DNA from: Promicromonospora soli
Lineage (GTDB): Bacteria > Actinomycetota > Actinomycetes > Actinomycetales > Cellulomonadaceae
Direction of reading: 5' to 3'
Assembly: GCF_014653785.1 (NCBI RefSeq)
Contig: NZ_BNAS01000002.1
Span: 532,807-596,806, forward strand
Length of the DNA: 64,000 nt
Shown here piece after piece: positions 34,412-42,986 of the stretch (position 1 is the stretch's first letter; each line of letters starts with the position of its first letter). The translations under genes and the position numbers were made by a program. Below the pieces are notes generated by a model. It did not search any database, was not told the DNA's origin, and saw only the letters and a program-made list of their open reading frames with translations.

Positions 34412-37000
34412 ATGTCGATCGAGGAGCTCGAGTCGAGCTATTCGGGACGAAGCCCCGGCCTCGACCGCACACCGCCGCAGGACATCGCCGCGGAGATGAG
34501 CGTGCTGGGCGGCATGCTGCTTTCCAAGGATGCAATCGCCGACGTGATCGAGCAGATCCGGGGCAACGACTTCTACCGGCCGGCGCACGAGGCCATCTAC
34601 GACGCGATCATCGACCTCTACGGTCGCGGTGAGCCGGCCGACGCGATCACCGTGCTCGCCGAGCTGCAGCGCCGCGGCGAGCACGCGCGCGTCGGGGGCG
34701 CCCCATACCTGCACGACCTCATGGCCGGCGTACCGACGGCGGCGAACGCCGGGTACTACGCCCGGATCGTGCGCGAGCGCGCCATCATGCGCCGGCTCGT
34801 GGAAGCGGGCACGCGCATCGTCCAGATGGGCTACGCCACCGACGGGGGCGAGGTCGACGACGTCGTCAACAACGCGCAGGCAGAGGTCTACGCGGTTACG
34901 GAGCGGCGGGCATCGGAGGACTACCTCCCGCTGGCCGACATCATCGGGCCGACGTTCGACGAGATCGACGCCGCGCAGGGCCGCGGCGAGGGACTCACGG
35001 GCGTGCCGACGGGGTACTCGGACTTCGACCGCCTGACGAACGGCCTGCACCCGGGTCAGATGGTGGTCGTGGCCGCCCGACCTGCGGTGGGTAAGGCCCT
35101 CGCGCTCGACACCCCGCTGCCGACGCCGACCGGGTGGACGACGATGGGCAACGTCGCGGTTGGCGACTTCCTTCTGGCGGCGGACGGCACCCCGACGCGA
35201 GTCGTGGCCGCAACCGAGGTCATGCAAGGCCGCCCGTGCTACGAGGTGGAGTTCGACGACGGCACGGTGATCGTGGCGGACGCTCAGCACCAGTGGTTGA
35301 CGAGCACCCGCACGCAGCGGCGCAAGGTTCGCGTGGGCACCGTGCCCGAGAGTTCCGTCCACACCACCGAAGAGATCCTTGCGTCTCTGCGGACAGCTAC
35401 GGCAGACAAGCGCGCCAACCACTCGGTGGCCACGGCCCAACCGCTTGATCTGCCTGACGTTGACCTGCCGATCCACCCCTATGCGCTCGGCGTCTGGCTG
35501 GGCGACGGCACGTCGCGGCGTGCGGAGTTCACTTCGGCAGACCCTGAGATCGCGATGATGATCGAGGGCCTTGGTTACGTAGCCCAGGCGCGGGGCGCGG
35601 TAAAGGGCGCCGCTCGCACCTATTCGATGCTGCTTCCTGACCCAGAGGTACGGCCGCAGGCCTGCATTATCTGCAGCAAGCAGTTCGTACCGAAGATGGC
35701 GACGCTGCTCGCGTGCAGCAAGGCTTGTGCGGCACGTTCCCGAGGTATGGCGCGACCCGAACGGCCGACGTGTCCCGACTGTGGCAAGCCCGGCTGGGGT
35801 TTCCGGCGGTGCCAGGAGTGCCACAACGCACACGGCACGATGGGCGGCCGGCTACGCAGCCTCAACCTGCTGCAGAACAAGCACATCCCTACCGAGTACC
35901 TCCGAGCGAGCGAGGATCAGCGGCGCGCCCTCCTTGCGGGCCTGCTCGACTCCGACGGCACGGTCAATCCACAGGGCAGCGTCCAGATCGCCGTGACCAA
36001 CAAGCGGCTGGCCCTGGACGCACGCGAACTGATCCTGTCTCTCGGCTACCGCACGGGCTGGTCGGAGAAGCGGGTCAACGGCCGGACCGAGGCGTCTTCC
36101 ACAGCCTTCACGATCACATTCACCACTGAGGACGACGTCTTCGCCCTGGAGCGCAAGCGACTTACCCACAAATCCCGCCGCCGTCCTGCAACGGCCAAGC
36201 TGACCTCACGGTTCGTGGTGGACGTGCGGGCAATCGAGTCGGTGCCGGTGCGCTGCGTCGAGGTGGAGAACCCGTCGCACCTGTACCTGGCGAGCCGGTC
36301 GATGGTTCCTACGCACAACTCTGTGCTGGGGATCAACGTTGCTGCTCACGCTGCCATTCACCACGACATGGCCGCCGTCATCTTCTCCCTGGAGATGAGC
36401 CGCAACGAGATCGTCATGCGAATGCTCGCCGCCGAGGCGCGCGTGCCGCTGACCAAGATGCGTAGCGGCAACATGGACGACGGCGACTGGCAGAAGCTTG
36501 CCGCCACCATGGGCAAGGTCTCGGATGCTCCGCTGTTCATCGACGACTCGCCGAACATGTCGCTGATGGAGATCCGCGCCAAGTGCCGCCGGCTCAAGCA
36601 GCGGCACGACCTCAAGCTGGTGGTCATCGACTACCTCCAGCTGATGTCGTCCGGCAAGCGCGTCGAGTCGCGTCAGCAGGAGGTCTCCGAGTTCTCGCGT
36701 TCGCTCAAGCTGCTCGCGAAGGAGCTCGAGGTGCCCGTGATCGCGATCTCGCAGCTGAACCGTGGTGCGGAACAGCGCAGTGACAAGAAGCCGCAGATGT
36801 CGGACCTTCGTGAATCAGGCTCCATCGAGCAGGACGCCGACGTCGTGATCCTGCTGCACCGCGAGGATGCCTACGAGAAGGAGTCGCCGCGCGCCGGTGA
36901 GGCGGACTTCATCGTGGCCAAGCACCGTAACGGCCCGACTGACGTGATCACGGTTGCGTTCCAGGGCCACTACCAGCGGTTCGTCGACATGCAGGTCTGA
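34412..37000 (+). CDS. dnaB: Replicative DNA helicase DnaB containing an intein
   Basis: The 862-residue precursor consists of a 454-residue DnaB helicase interrupted by a 408-residue intein. The N-terminal domain (PPQDIAAEMSVLGGMLLS) is the primase-contacting part. The ATPase P-loop ARPAVGK is split after its Lys, and continues as Ser plus VLGINVAAHAA after the intein. Walker B is LVVIDYLQLM, followed by SRQQEVSEFSRSLK and DLRESGSIEQDADVV. The helicase cannot bind ATP properly until the intein has spliced out. ATG at 34412 has AGGAGGT seven bases upstream. DnaA-like boxes precede the gene, fitting regulation linked to replication initiation. Confidence 0.97.
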   Translation: MSIEELESSYSGRSPGLDRTPPQDIAAEMSVLGGMLLSKDAIADVIEQIRGNDFYRPAHEAIYDAIIDLYGRGEPADAITVLAELQRRGEHARVGGAPYLHDLMAGVPTAANAGYYARIVRERAIMRRLVEAGTRIVQMGYATDGGEVDDVVNNAQAEVYAVTERRASEDYLPLADIIGPTFDEIDAAQGRGEGLTGVPTGYSDFDRLTNGLHPGQMVVVAARPAVGKALALDTPLPTPTGWTTMGNVAVGDFLLAADGTPTRVVAATEVMQGRPCYEVEFDDGTVIVADAQHQWLTSTRTQRRKVRVGTVPESSVHTTEEILASLRTATADKRANHSVATAQPLDLPDVDLPIHPYALGVWLGDGTSRRAEFTSADPEIAMMIEGLGYVAQARGAVKGAARTYSMLLPDPEVRPQACIICSKQFVPKMATLLACSKACAARSRGMARPERPTCPDCGKPGWGFRRCQECHNAHGTMGGRLRSLNLLQNKHIPTEYLRASEDQRRALLAGLLDSDGTVNPQGSVQIAVTNKRLALDARELILSLGYRTGWSEKRVNGRTEASSTAFTITFTTEDDVFALERKRLTHKSRRRPATAKLTSRFVVDVRAIESVPVRCVEVENPSHLYLASRSMVPTHNSVLGINVAAHAAIHHDMAAVIFSLEMSRNEIVMRMLAAEARVPLTKMRSGNMDDGDWQKLAATMGKVSDAPLFIDDSPNMSLMEIRAKCRRLKQRHDLKLVVIDYLQLMSSGKRVESRQQEVSEFSRSLKLLAKELEVPVIAISQLNRGAEQRSDKKPQMSDLRESGSIEQDADVVILLHREDAYEKESPRAGEADFIVAKHRNGPTDVITVAFQGHYQRFVDMQV
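35096..36319 (+). other. DnaB intein, class 3 type, with LAGLIDADG endonuclease domain
   Basis: The insertion begins with Ala (ALALDTPLPTPTGW) directly after P-loop Lys228 and ends with PTHN before the extein Ser. It lacks the usual Cys1 or Ser1 nucleophile. It has a Trp67 two residues after the block B His65 (ADAQHQW), Cys387 in block F (VRCVEVENPSHLYL) and Thr406 before His407-Asn408. These Trp, Cys and Thr positions form the WCT triplet that defines class 3 inteins. A homing endonuclease of LAGLIDADG type is visible (YALGVWLGDGT and LLAGLLDSDGT). Between them lies a zinc-finger-like segment with several CxxC pairs (CIICSKQF, CPDCGK, CQECHN). Confidence 0.93.
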
Positions 37001-37133
37001 GCCTCCGACTGTGGACGTGCAGCCTAGATTGCAAAATGGTCCACCTTTGTTACAAAGCCGCTAGCGTGCCCGTGGGTGACCACCTGGCGGTGTAGTGGCC
37101 GCGTGGTTGGGCACAACGTGGGCGGCCGCGGGT

Positions 37134-37526
37134 TCACTCGTAGGTCGCAGTCGCCTGGAGCGCGTCATTGAACACCTCCCAGCCGTTCTGAGGCGGAGTC
37201 CGGCGCCCGACGACGTTGAGGTAGTACCCGTCGGAGTCCTCGAGCCAACCGGCGAGAGCTTCGAGGTATTCGTGCAGCGTTGAGTTGGTCGACGGCTCGT
37301 CGGCCACAGCGGCGATCGCGAGTGATCTGGCTGTCGCGATGACGGCCTGCTTCCCTGACCCGTGTGCGGCCGATGGGCACCCAGCGAGGCCACAGCTCTC
37401 ATCGACGTCGAAGCCCCGGTGCTCGAATTCGTAGTGGAAGCAGATGTAGTGCATCTGCTCGAACGTGTCGTATCCGGCTGCGCCGACGCTCACGGGGCGG
37501 TGGCATCGGCGGCATAGGCGCTCCAT
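37134..37526 (-). CDS. Unknown 130-residue protein with N-terminal CxxC
   Basis: The protein starts MERLCRRCHRPVS and has a second Cys pair in DESCGLAGCPSA, which could bind zinc. The rest is acidic with aromatic residues (ALAGWLEDSDGYYLNVVG). The composition is protein-like and GC-consistent, but I recognise no family. The start at 37526 is chosen because CxxC-rich starts are common; there is no strong ribosome site, and an upstream start at 37619 is possible. It lies at the transition from the dnaB core region to the decayed accessory segment. Confidence 0.5.
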   Translation of the reverse strand: MERLCRRCHRPVSVGAAGYDTFEQMHYICFHYEFEHRGFDVDESCGLAGCPSAAHGSGKQAVIATARSLAIAAVADEPSTNSTLHEYLEALAGWLEDSDGYYLNVVGRRTPPQNGWEVFNDALQATATYE

Positions 37527-37580
37527 CCCGTGATGATGGCAGAGCGGGTGGCTCGCCACTGGTTCCAGACGGCCGTCCTG

Positions 37581-37651
37581 TGCCTCGCGGTCTTGAGGGC
37601 CTGGCCAGCACGCTGCCACACTAAGCGAGCCGCCTTTACCTAGTGCAGGAG
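37581..37651 (+). repeat. Upstream repeat, copy A
   Basis: This stretch is similar to 42775-42852, including the shared 15-base run TACCTAGTGCAGG flanked by GAGCCGCCT. I estimate about 75 percent identity by eye. Both copies lie upstream of the same small gene, intact or broken. Confidence 0.6.
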
Positions 37652-37725
37652 CCTGTCACGATCTCTCGGCTTTCAGCCGTGTGGCGCCTGCGAGGGCTCT
37701 GACCAACCCCCTCGAGTCGGTCGCC

Positions 37726-37860
37726 ACCGTGCGTACGGCGTCGACGGGCTCTTCCGGTTCGACGCGCGCATCCCCGCTCCCATGGCGAAGCGCCTCTACG
37801 AGTATGCGCAAGCCTGCGGTCGTCCGGTGACGGCCCTGCACGCAGACCTCCTTGCGCACG
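37726..37860 (+). pseudogene. 5' part of a broken ribbon-helix-helix-like gene (copy A)
   Basis: These 135 bases match 43054-43188 with only about four differences. They encode the same reading as the small gene at 42987 (FDARIPAPMAKRLYEYAQACGRPVTAL). The beginning of the gene is replaced by unrelated sequence. The homology resumes at 40416, so the copy appears to have been split by 2.6 kb of inserted DNA. Confidence 0.8.
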
Positions 37861-38099
37861 CACTCTCCTCGTCCGGGCAGAGCACTTCGAGGGAGGCGCC
37901 CTGCCCGAACCGGGGCGAGGCGCCGCGCTGCACGATGTTGACGACGAAGATGACGTGGGGCGCGGAATTGGAGGGGCATGACCAAGACGTATGCCGATGC
38001 CAGGTCCATGTGGCGCAGCCGAGCGCCGGGTCGTGACGTTCGGGCTCCACCTGTTCCGGTTCGCGGGCGCGCCAGTCGCGATCCCAGGGCCGGGGCAGG

Positions 38100-38513
38100 G
38101 CGCCGGTCTGGCGAGGCGGTCATGAGGGACCCGGTGACCAGGTCGATCTTGAACGGCTCGAGGGGCTTGATGCCCACGCGGGGGACGACGGTCAGTGTGC
38201 GTCCCTCGATTCCCGGCTGCTGGTCGTCGCCGGGCGTGGGGCGCGTGCTGCGGATGTCGAAACTGAAGAAGTCGTCCAGGTCCCGAGCCAGTGCCACGGG
38301 CAGCGCGTCGACGGCGTCATCGATGTCCTGCAGGCTCGCCCGCAGGTCGACGTCCTTGGAGTGGCGGGCGTCGTCGGCACGGGCGAGGAGCGCCGTTCCG
38401 CCCTTGAGGACCCAGGGCTCATCTGGTTCGGCGAACACGCGCGCCAGGAGCCGTTCGTACACGAACTCGCGTAGCAAGCCCTTGGCCGGGCGTCCGGTGC
38501 GTACAGCTGCCAC
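38100..38513 (-). pseudogene. Truncated AbiEii/nucleotidyltransferase toxin
   Basis: The reading frame shows the AbiEii nucleotidyltransferase core: REFVYERLLARVFAE, then PWVLKGGTALLARADDARHSKDVDL with the GG and DxD metal-binding residues, then PFKIDLVTG. Similarity stops at about 38100, where the frame becomes unrelated Arg-rich sequence, so the C-terminal half is missing. The N-terminus also appears cut, because in-frame similarity runs into the end of the neighbouring beta-lactamase-family gene. In type IV toxin-antitoxin systems this toxin follows an AbiEi antitoxin gene; here none is adjacent, and an AbiEi gene occurs at 56051. Confidence 0.8.
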
Positions 38514-38542
38514 GCGGGCCCGGTCCGAGGCGCCGGGGGCCG

Positions 38543-39616
38543 CTACGCGACGTGGGCCAGGATCGGCTCGAGCAGCTCGGGCAGCGGGTTCGAGCCGAGC
38601 GTTCCGTCGTAGCCGCCGGTTGTCTGCACCACGACGAGGTCGTGCTCGGGGAGCAGGTGCAGGCGTTGGTCGCCGTTGCCGATCGCGCCGGCCCAGTGGT
38701 CCGGGCCCTCACCGCCGAGGTACCACTGGTAGCCGTACCCGCACCAACCCGTCGAGACGCGCGGGGTCAGCATCCGCGTGATCCAGTCAGGCGCGACGAC
38801 CTGCCGGCCGCTCCACACGCCGTCGTTGAGCACGAGCTGCCCGATCCGGGCGAGGTCGCGAGGCGCGAACCGGAGCCCGGAGCACGCGATCGGCGTCCGG
38901 CCCGGTTCGGCGATCCACTCGACCCGTCCGATGCCGAGCGGCGCGAACAGCCGCCGCTGCGCGAACTCGTGCAACGGCATACCGGTGCCGTCGGCGACGA
39001 TACGGCCGAGCACCTCCGTGGTGCCGCCGCTGTAGTTCCACCGCTCGCCCGGAGGCTCCTCCACCGGGCGCTCGAGGACGTACCGGTACCGGTCCCGTGC
39101 CATCCGCATGGCGATCTCGCCGTTCCTCGGGTCGCGGTACGGCGGCTTCTCCCGCCACTCCATGCCCGTGGTCATGGTCAGAGCGTGCTCGATCGTGATG
39201 CCGGACCGCTTCGGGTCGGCGGCGAGGTCGGGATACTCGGGGAACCGCTCCAGCAGTGGCGCGGACACGTCCGGAACGTCGCCGTCGGCCAGCGCGATGC
39301 CGTACAGCAGCGCGACGACGCTCTTGGAGACCGAGCGCACGTCGTGCAGCGTGCGAGGCCCGAATGTGACGGTGCCGAGCGGCCTGCCGTGCCGGAAGTC
39401 CTTGCCCCGGCCGTACCACTCGGCGACCAATCTGCCGCGGTGGACGACGACGACGCCGTGCAGGCGCGGGTGCCGGGACGCGGCGTGCGCGACCGCGTCG
39501 TTCAGCTCGGCGGTCGTGCCGGCGTCGGGCACCGGCCACGGCGCACCCGGCCGACCGTCGCCGACGCGGAGCGTCGGGTTGAGGACGAACCGGAGCAGCA
39601 TCTGGATCGCGTGCAT
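38543..39616 (-). CDS. Beta-lactamase-family serine hydrolase
   Basis: The 357-residue protein belongs to the penicillin-binding/class C beta-lactamase superfamily. It has SVSK as the nucleophile motif (VRSVSKSVVALLYG) near residue 96 and YSGG as the YxN-like motif (WNYSGGTTEVLGRI). The third motif is probably the GNGDQ segment near the end, in place of KTG. It has no signal peptide, so it may be a cytoplasmic esterase or peptidase rather than an antibiotic-degrading enzyme. It lies inside the DNA inserted in copy A of the small gene. The 3' end abuts the AbiEii fragment. Confidence 0.85.
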   Translation of the reverse strand: MHAIQMLLRFVLNPTLRVGDGRPGAPWPVPDAGTTAELNDAVAHAASRHPRLHGVVVVHRGRLVAEWYGRGKDFRHGRPLGTVTFGPRTLHDVRSVSKSVVALLYGIALADGDVPDVSAPLLERFPEYPDLAADPKRSGITIEHALTMTTGMEWREKPPYRDPRNGEIAMRMARDRYRYVLERPVEEPPGERWNYSGGTTEVLGRIVADGTGMPLHEFAQRRLFAPLGIGRVEWIAEPGRTPIACSGLRFAPRDLARIGQLVLNDGVWSGRQVVAPDWITRMLTPRVSTGWCGYGYQWYLGGEGPDHWAGAIGNGDQRLHLLPEHDLVVVQTTGGYDGTLGSNPLPELLEPILAHVA

Positions 39617-39706
39617 GCGCGAGATCGTGCCAGGTCAGACAGGTGTGGTCACGCGGGCGCGCGGCCGAAGCGGCGGGCGCGGCGGAGCTCGGTAGTGCCG
39701 GGCTGA

Positions 39707-40400
39707 TCACCCCCACGTGTCTGGGGCGAGGCCCGGCATGGGCCGTTCGTAGGGAGCCCCGAGCGGTTCACCGTCCGTGGGCGCGCCGCCGAGCAGCGAC
39801 CGCGTGATCCGCTCGCCGTCGGCGGTCATCTCCTCGACCGCTGCGCGCAGGTCGTCGTCCCCGGTCTCGCGGCCCGCCTCGGCGGCGAGGAGCACCGCGC
39901 GCCGGATCACCTCCTTGACGAACGACGCGGTCACGCCTTCCGTGCGTGCCGCCGCGTCGTCGAGCGCCGGCCCGCCCAGGGGCAGATGACCGCGGTAGAG
40001 CTCGAACAGCCGACGCCGCGCACCGGCGTCGGGCAGGGGGATCTCGACGGCCAGGTCGACCCGGCCGGGTCGCTGGGCGAGCGCGCGCTCGAGCAGGTCG
40101 GCGCGGTTGGTCGTGAGGACGAAGGCGACGTCGGCGTCGGGTCCGAGGCCGTCCATCGCGTCGAGCACCTCGAACAGCAGCGGCTGAGGGCCGTCGTGGA
40201 ACGAGCGGTCCTCCGCGATGAGGTCGCAGTCCTCGAGCACGATCATGGCCGGCTGCATCGCCCGCGCGGCCTCGGCGGCCAGCCCGACCTGCCGGGTGGC
40301 CCGTTCGAGCGTGCCCGGCGGCAGCACGAAGCGCAGCGTCGCCCCGGCGAGCAGGATGACGGTCGTGCCCTCCGCGCGACGCCGAGAACCACAGCGTGCT
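39707..40400 (-). pseudogene. AAA-ATPase fragment without Walker A
   Basis: The visible part has Walker B (AMIVLEDCDLIAED), sensor 1 (VAFVLTTNRADLLERAL) and the arginine-finger region (QRPGRVDLAVEIPLPDAG), followed by the small helical lid domain. Upstream of an ATG at 40327 the frame stays open (AEGTTVILLAGATLRFVLPPG), but no GPPGTGKT P-loop is present before homology to the repeat at 40416 begins. The gene therefore lost its 5' end at the junction of the inserted segment. Without a P-loop it cannot be an active ATPase. Confidence 0.75.
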
Positions 40401-40415
40401 GCGCGGGCAAGTCGT

Positions 40416-40526
40416 GACGACGTCGACGGAGGCGCCGTGGGCTGATCGCGTCGGCGCAGGACGCCGAAGACGCGAAGCAGGCCCGAGAGCTACCAACTCT
40501 CGGACCCGATCGCCTCGCCTGCAGCG
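40416..40526 (+). repeat. 3' part of copy A of the small gene and its terminator
   Basis: These 111 bases match 43194-43304 with about three differences. They include the last codons of the small gene (GACGACGTCGACGG) and the following hairpin (CCGAGAG with CTCTCGG). Together with 37726-37860 they reconstitute a second copy interrupted by 2.6 kb. The two 110-base blocks are direct repeats flanking the HEPN/Toprim and HEPN-like genes. Confidence 0.85.
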
Positions 40527-40581
40527 CGGTTTCCGCGTGCCCGGCGACCCGCCTGGGATCATCCGGGCTCACCAAGGCGAT

Positions 40582-41958
40582 TCAGGCTGGCTGTGGCCGT
40601 TGTGTCAGGTTGATGCGGATTTCGCAGAACGGATCACGCCTCCACATCTGAGTTAGGACCGAGCCCTCGGACGCCGGGATTCGCTGCGGCGGATCGGCGG
40701 CAGCGATCAGCATCCTCGCCAGCCGGACGCACCCAGTCCGGACCTGATCGGGCACGCGGTTGCTCGTTCCGACGGAGAGCGCCGCGTCGATCCGCTCGCC
40801 AACACGTACTTTGTCGGTAGTGTCCAGGCGGCCCTGGTAGTCGCCCATCTTCTCGTTGAAGGCGTGCCAGCGCACCGGGGCCAGTTCGCCCGCAGCGTTG
40901 CGGAGGACGTCCTCGCCGAACATGAACTCCATCGAGACCGCACGGCCGTTCACGTCCTCGGCTCCACGCCCCGACGGACCGAGGGTCGGATACCTGTTTG
41001 CATAGGGCGCCGTCGGGAGGCATACGGCCACGACCTGCGCCGGCAGGTGGAGCTTCGAGAGTTGCGCGGCAGCCTCGCGTCCCGCCGTGTCGTTGTCGAG
41101 CACGGCGATGATGCGGTTCATGACGCCTGCTGCGGCCATGCCCTTGGTGAGGGAAACGACGCGGTCGGTTCCGCCGGGAGGACGCAGGTCAAAGTCAAGG
41201 AATCTGAAGAGGTGGGCCACCTCGGGCGCCGCGACCTCCACAGACCGGCGCAGGCGATGCGCATCACTTGATCCCTCGGTGACGACAATGACGGCTCCGT
41301 CTGCTGCAACTGTGGCGGACATCCGTAGGCGCGCCTCGCGATGGGGGTTCTCGTCGGGCGTGAGCCAGCCGCCCAGCACGAGATCGGTGAGATCGAGCTT
41401 GACCTCGCTCGCCGCGCGCGTTCGGCACAGCGAGAGCGCCAGCGCGAACCGCGGATCATCGAAAGCCTCTCGCAGCCGCTCCCATTGCTCGTGCAGGAAG
41501 TGCTCCTCGGGGCGTTCTCGTGGATCGGGGCGGATGCCCGCGCCGGCGGCACGGCCGGAGCGGGTGGTCAGTGCAGCCGTGATCGCAGCGCCGTTGGGAT
41601 ACGCCGCTGTTCCCTCCTGCCACAGGGTGGACAGGCGTCGCTCCTCCTCGTCGTCGAAGAAGGCTGTGCTTAGTCGGCTGACCCAGTCGGAGGAGAATCC
41701 CTGAAGTTCCAGCCGCCGCCGCAGGGTTCGGGCCGTCGCCGAATAGCCCATCAGGTCGTCATGCCACGGCAGCGGCAGCCCGTCCGGTTCCGGCGCGTCG
41801 GCTGCCCGGTTCTCGTACTCAGCCAACGCCGCGAGCTTCGTGGTGTCCACGAAGCGGTCCTCATCGGCGAAGAGCAGCATCAACTCGTCGGGTACGTAGT
41901 TCTTTCCCCATACCGGGATGGCCTGCCCTCCGACCTGAATGCTCCACCACGATCCCAC
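40582..41958 (-). CDS. HEPN/Toprim-associated protein
   Basis: The 458-residue protein begins VGSWWSIQVGGQAIPVWGKN, followed by PDELMLLFADED, a pattern of HEPN/Toprim-associated N-terminal domains. A Toprim domain lies in the centre, with the catalytic Glu in VIVVTEGSSDAHRL and the metal-binding DxD in IIAVLDNDTAGREAA. Toprim proteins of this kind are found in defence islands and are predicted nucleases. I prefer GTG at 41958, which leaves 72 bases to the divergent gene; ATG at 42021 would leave only nine. A C-terminal helical region (MLIAADPPQRIPASEG) follows. Its partner is probably the divergent HEPN-like protein. Confidence 0.78.
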   Translation of the reverse strand: MGSWWSIQVGGQAIPVWGKNYVPDELMLLFADEDRFVDTTKLAALAEYENRAADAPEPDGLPLPWHDDLMGYSATARTLRRRLELQGFSSDWVSRLSTAFFDDEEERRLSTLWQEGTAAYPNGAAITAALTTRSGRAAGAGIRPDPRERPEEHFLHEQWERLREAFDDPRFALALSLCRTRAASEVKLDLTDLVLGGWLTPDENPHREARLRMSATVAADGAVIVVTEGSSDAHRLRRSVEVAAPEVAHLFRFLDFDLRPPGGTDRVVSLTKGMAAAGVMNRIIAVLDNDTAGREAAAQLSKLHLPAQVVAVCLPTAPYANRYPTLGPSGRGAEDVNGRAVSMEFMFGEDVLRNAAGELAPVRWHAFNEKMGDYQGRLDTTDKVRVGERIDAALSVGTSNRVPDQVRTGCVRLARMLIAAADPPQRIPASEGSVLTQMWRRDPFCEIRINLTQRPQPA

Positions 41959-42030
41959 CTGCCAGACCCTAGCCGCGAGTCGGTCCGCGGCAGTGCCGAA
42001 CGCCGTTGTTTGACATGCCATGATTCCGGC

Positions 42031-42633
42031 ATGCCAGAGCAGACCGTCAAGGACGTCGACCGACGCCTCGTCAGGTGGGCCCACATGTGGGCCGCGGCGG
42101 CGTCCGCGACGTACGAGACCATTGAGTCCATCTCGATGCCCGAGTCGCCTGCAACGGAGATCGGACGCCGCGACGCGATGACCATGGTCCTTGTCGACGC
42201 TGTGCGCAATGTCGTCCGCGGGGCCGAACTGGCCGTCGGCAGAGAGAGCGAGATCGTCCGACGCTTCAGCGAAGAGCATCCCGCCCTCAAGGACCTCCGC
42301 GACAGGTTCGAGCACTACGAGGACTACGTCCGGGGCACCGGCAATGCGCAGCGCTCGGGCCGGACCTATAAGGGTGACCCATTGGACCTGGAAGAAGAGG
42401 GAATCCGGATCTCGGCGTCCAGCGGGGGCGGCCCCGAGGGCCACCTGGTGAGCGTCGTCGTGATCGAGCGCGACGAAAACGACAAAGCGGCAGAAGTCGT
42501 TTATGAAGCGCCGTCCAGGACGATCGCCGTGGCGGTTCGCCGCCTGGCCCGCGATCTGGTCAACGCGGCCAGCATGCTCGACGAGCGCCACCTCGAGCGC
42601 TGCGAGATCTGCGCGGCCCCGGAGGGAATCTGA
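42031..42633 (+). CDS. HEPN-like protein divergent from the Toprim gene
   Basis: This 200-residue protein is mostly helical in its first half and carries DLRDRFEHYEDYVRGTG, where Arg-x4-His fits the RNase motif of HEPN domains. The second half is beta-rich (VSVVVIERDENDKAAEVVYE) and ends with a CEIC pair. I recognise no exact family, and HEPN assignment rests on that motif and the helical context. ATG at 42031 is the first start that does not overlap the divergent gene. It could be a toxin, or a regulator of its neighbour. Confidence 0.6.
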   Translation: MPEQTVKDVDRRLVRWAHMWAAAASATYETIESISMPESPATEIGRRDAMTMVLVDAVRNVVRGAELAVGRESEIVRRFSEEHPALKDLRDRFEHYEDYVRGTGNAQRSGRTYKGDPLDLEEEGIRISASSGGGPEGHLVSVVVIERDENDKAAEVVYEAPSRTIAVAVRRLARDLVNAASMLDERHLERCEICAAPEGI

Positions 42634-42644
42634 GCGCCAGTCCG

Positions 42645-42659
42645 TCCCGCGACGGGACC
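42645..42659 (+). terminator. Hairpin after the HEPN-like gene
   Basis: GTCCCG-CGA-CGGGAC is a perfect palindrome 12 bases after the stop codon. It is short but well placed. Confidence 0.55.
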
Positions 42660-42986
42660 GGCCGACGATAGCGCCCGGCCGCGCGCAGGGATCGGGGCTC
42701 GTCACAGACGAGGGTGTAGCCGAGCGTTGGAGCCTCGGTCGGCCATCCTCAATGTGCCGATCCTCTGCGCAGGAATGCCTCGCGCTATTGAGGCGTGACT
42801 GTTGCCGCTGCCATACTCAACGGAGCCGCCTGTACCTAGTGCAGGGGTAGACGTCGGGCGCAAATCACAGGCCCGAGGTAGAGCCAGGGCCTGACCACAC
42901 CCTGCTGATCGGACTGACCACCCGAACGAGCGGATCTACGGATCCGGTAGTTCGAGTTGTGTTTGGTTCGAGAGCAGGTGGGGAGC
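42660..42986. other. Non-coding region upstream of the small RHH-like gene
   Basis: I see no gene. It contains an inverted repeat CCTCAAT...ATTGAGG (about 42748-42794), the upstream repeat copy B (42775-42852) and a direct repeat of GTTCGAG near 42950-42975. If the Tn7-like element begins here, its end would be expected in this stretch. A TGT occurs at the start of TGTACCTAGTGCAGG (42832), but I could not find an inverted partner elsewhere. Confidence 0.4.
42775..42852 (+). repeat. Upstream repeat, copy B
   Basis: Similar to 37581-37651, with the core GAGCCGCCTGTACCTAGTGC. It precedes the intact small gene by about 135 bases. Confidence 0.6.

Noticed and set aside
38552-39706. Plus-strand frame over the beta-lactamase-family gene
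   Set aside because: Antisense to a gene with clear SVSK and YSG motifs.
42832-42846. TGTACCTAGTGCAGG as a Tn7-like end
   Set aside because: It begins with TGT and lies upstream of tnsA, but I found no repeated TnsB-like sites and no inverted partner in the window; the similar sequence at 37636 starts TTT and is in direct orientation.
42957-42986. Earlier ATG for the small RHH-like gene
   Set aside because: The ATG at 42987 has the better-placed GTGGGGAGC site, and the ten upstream residues look like leader.
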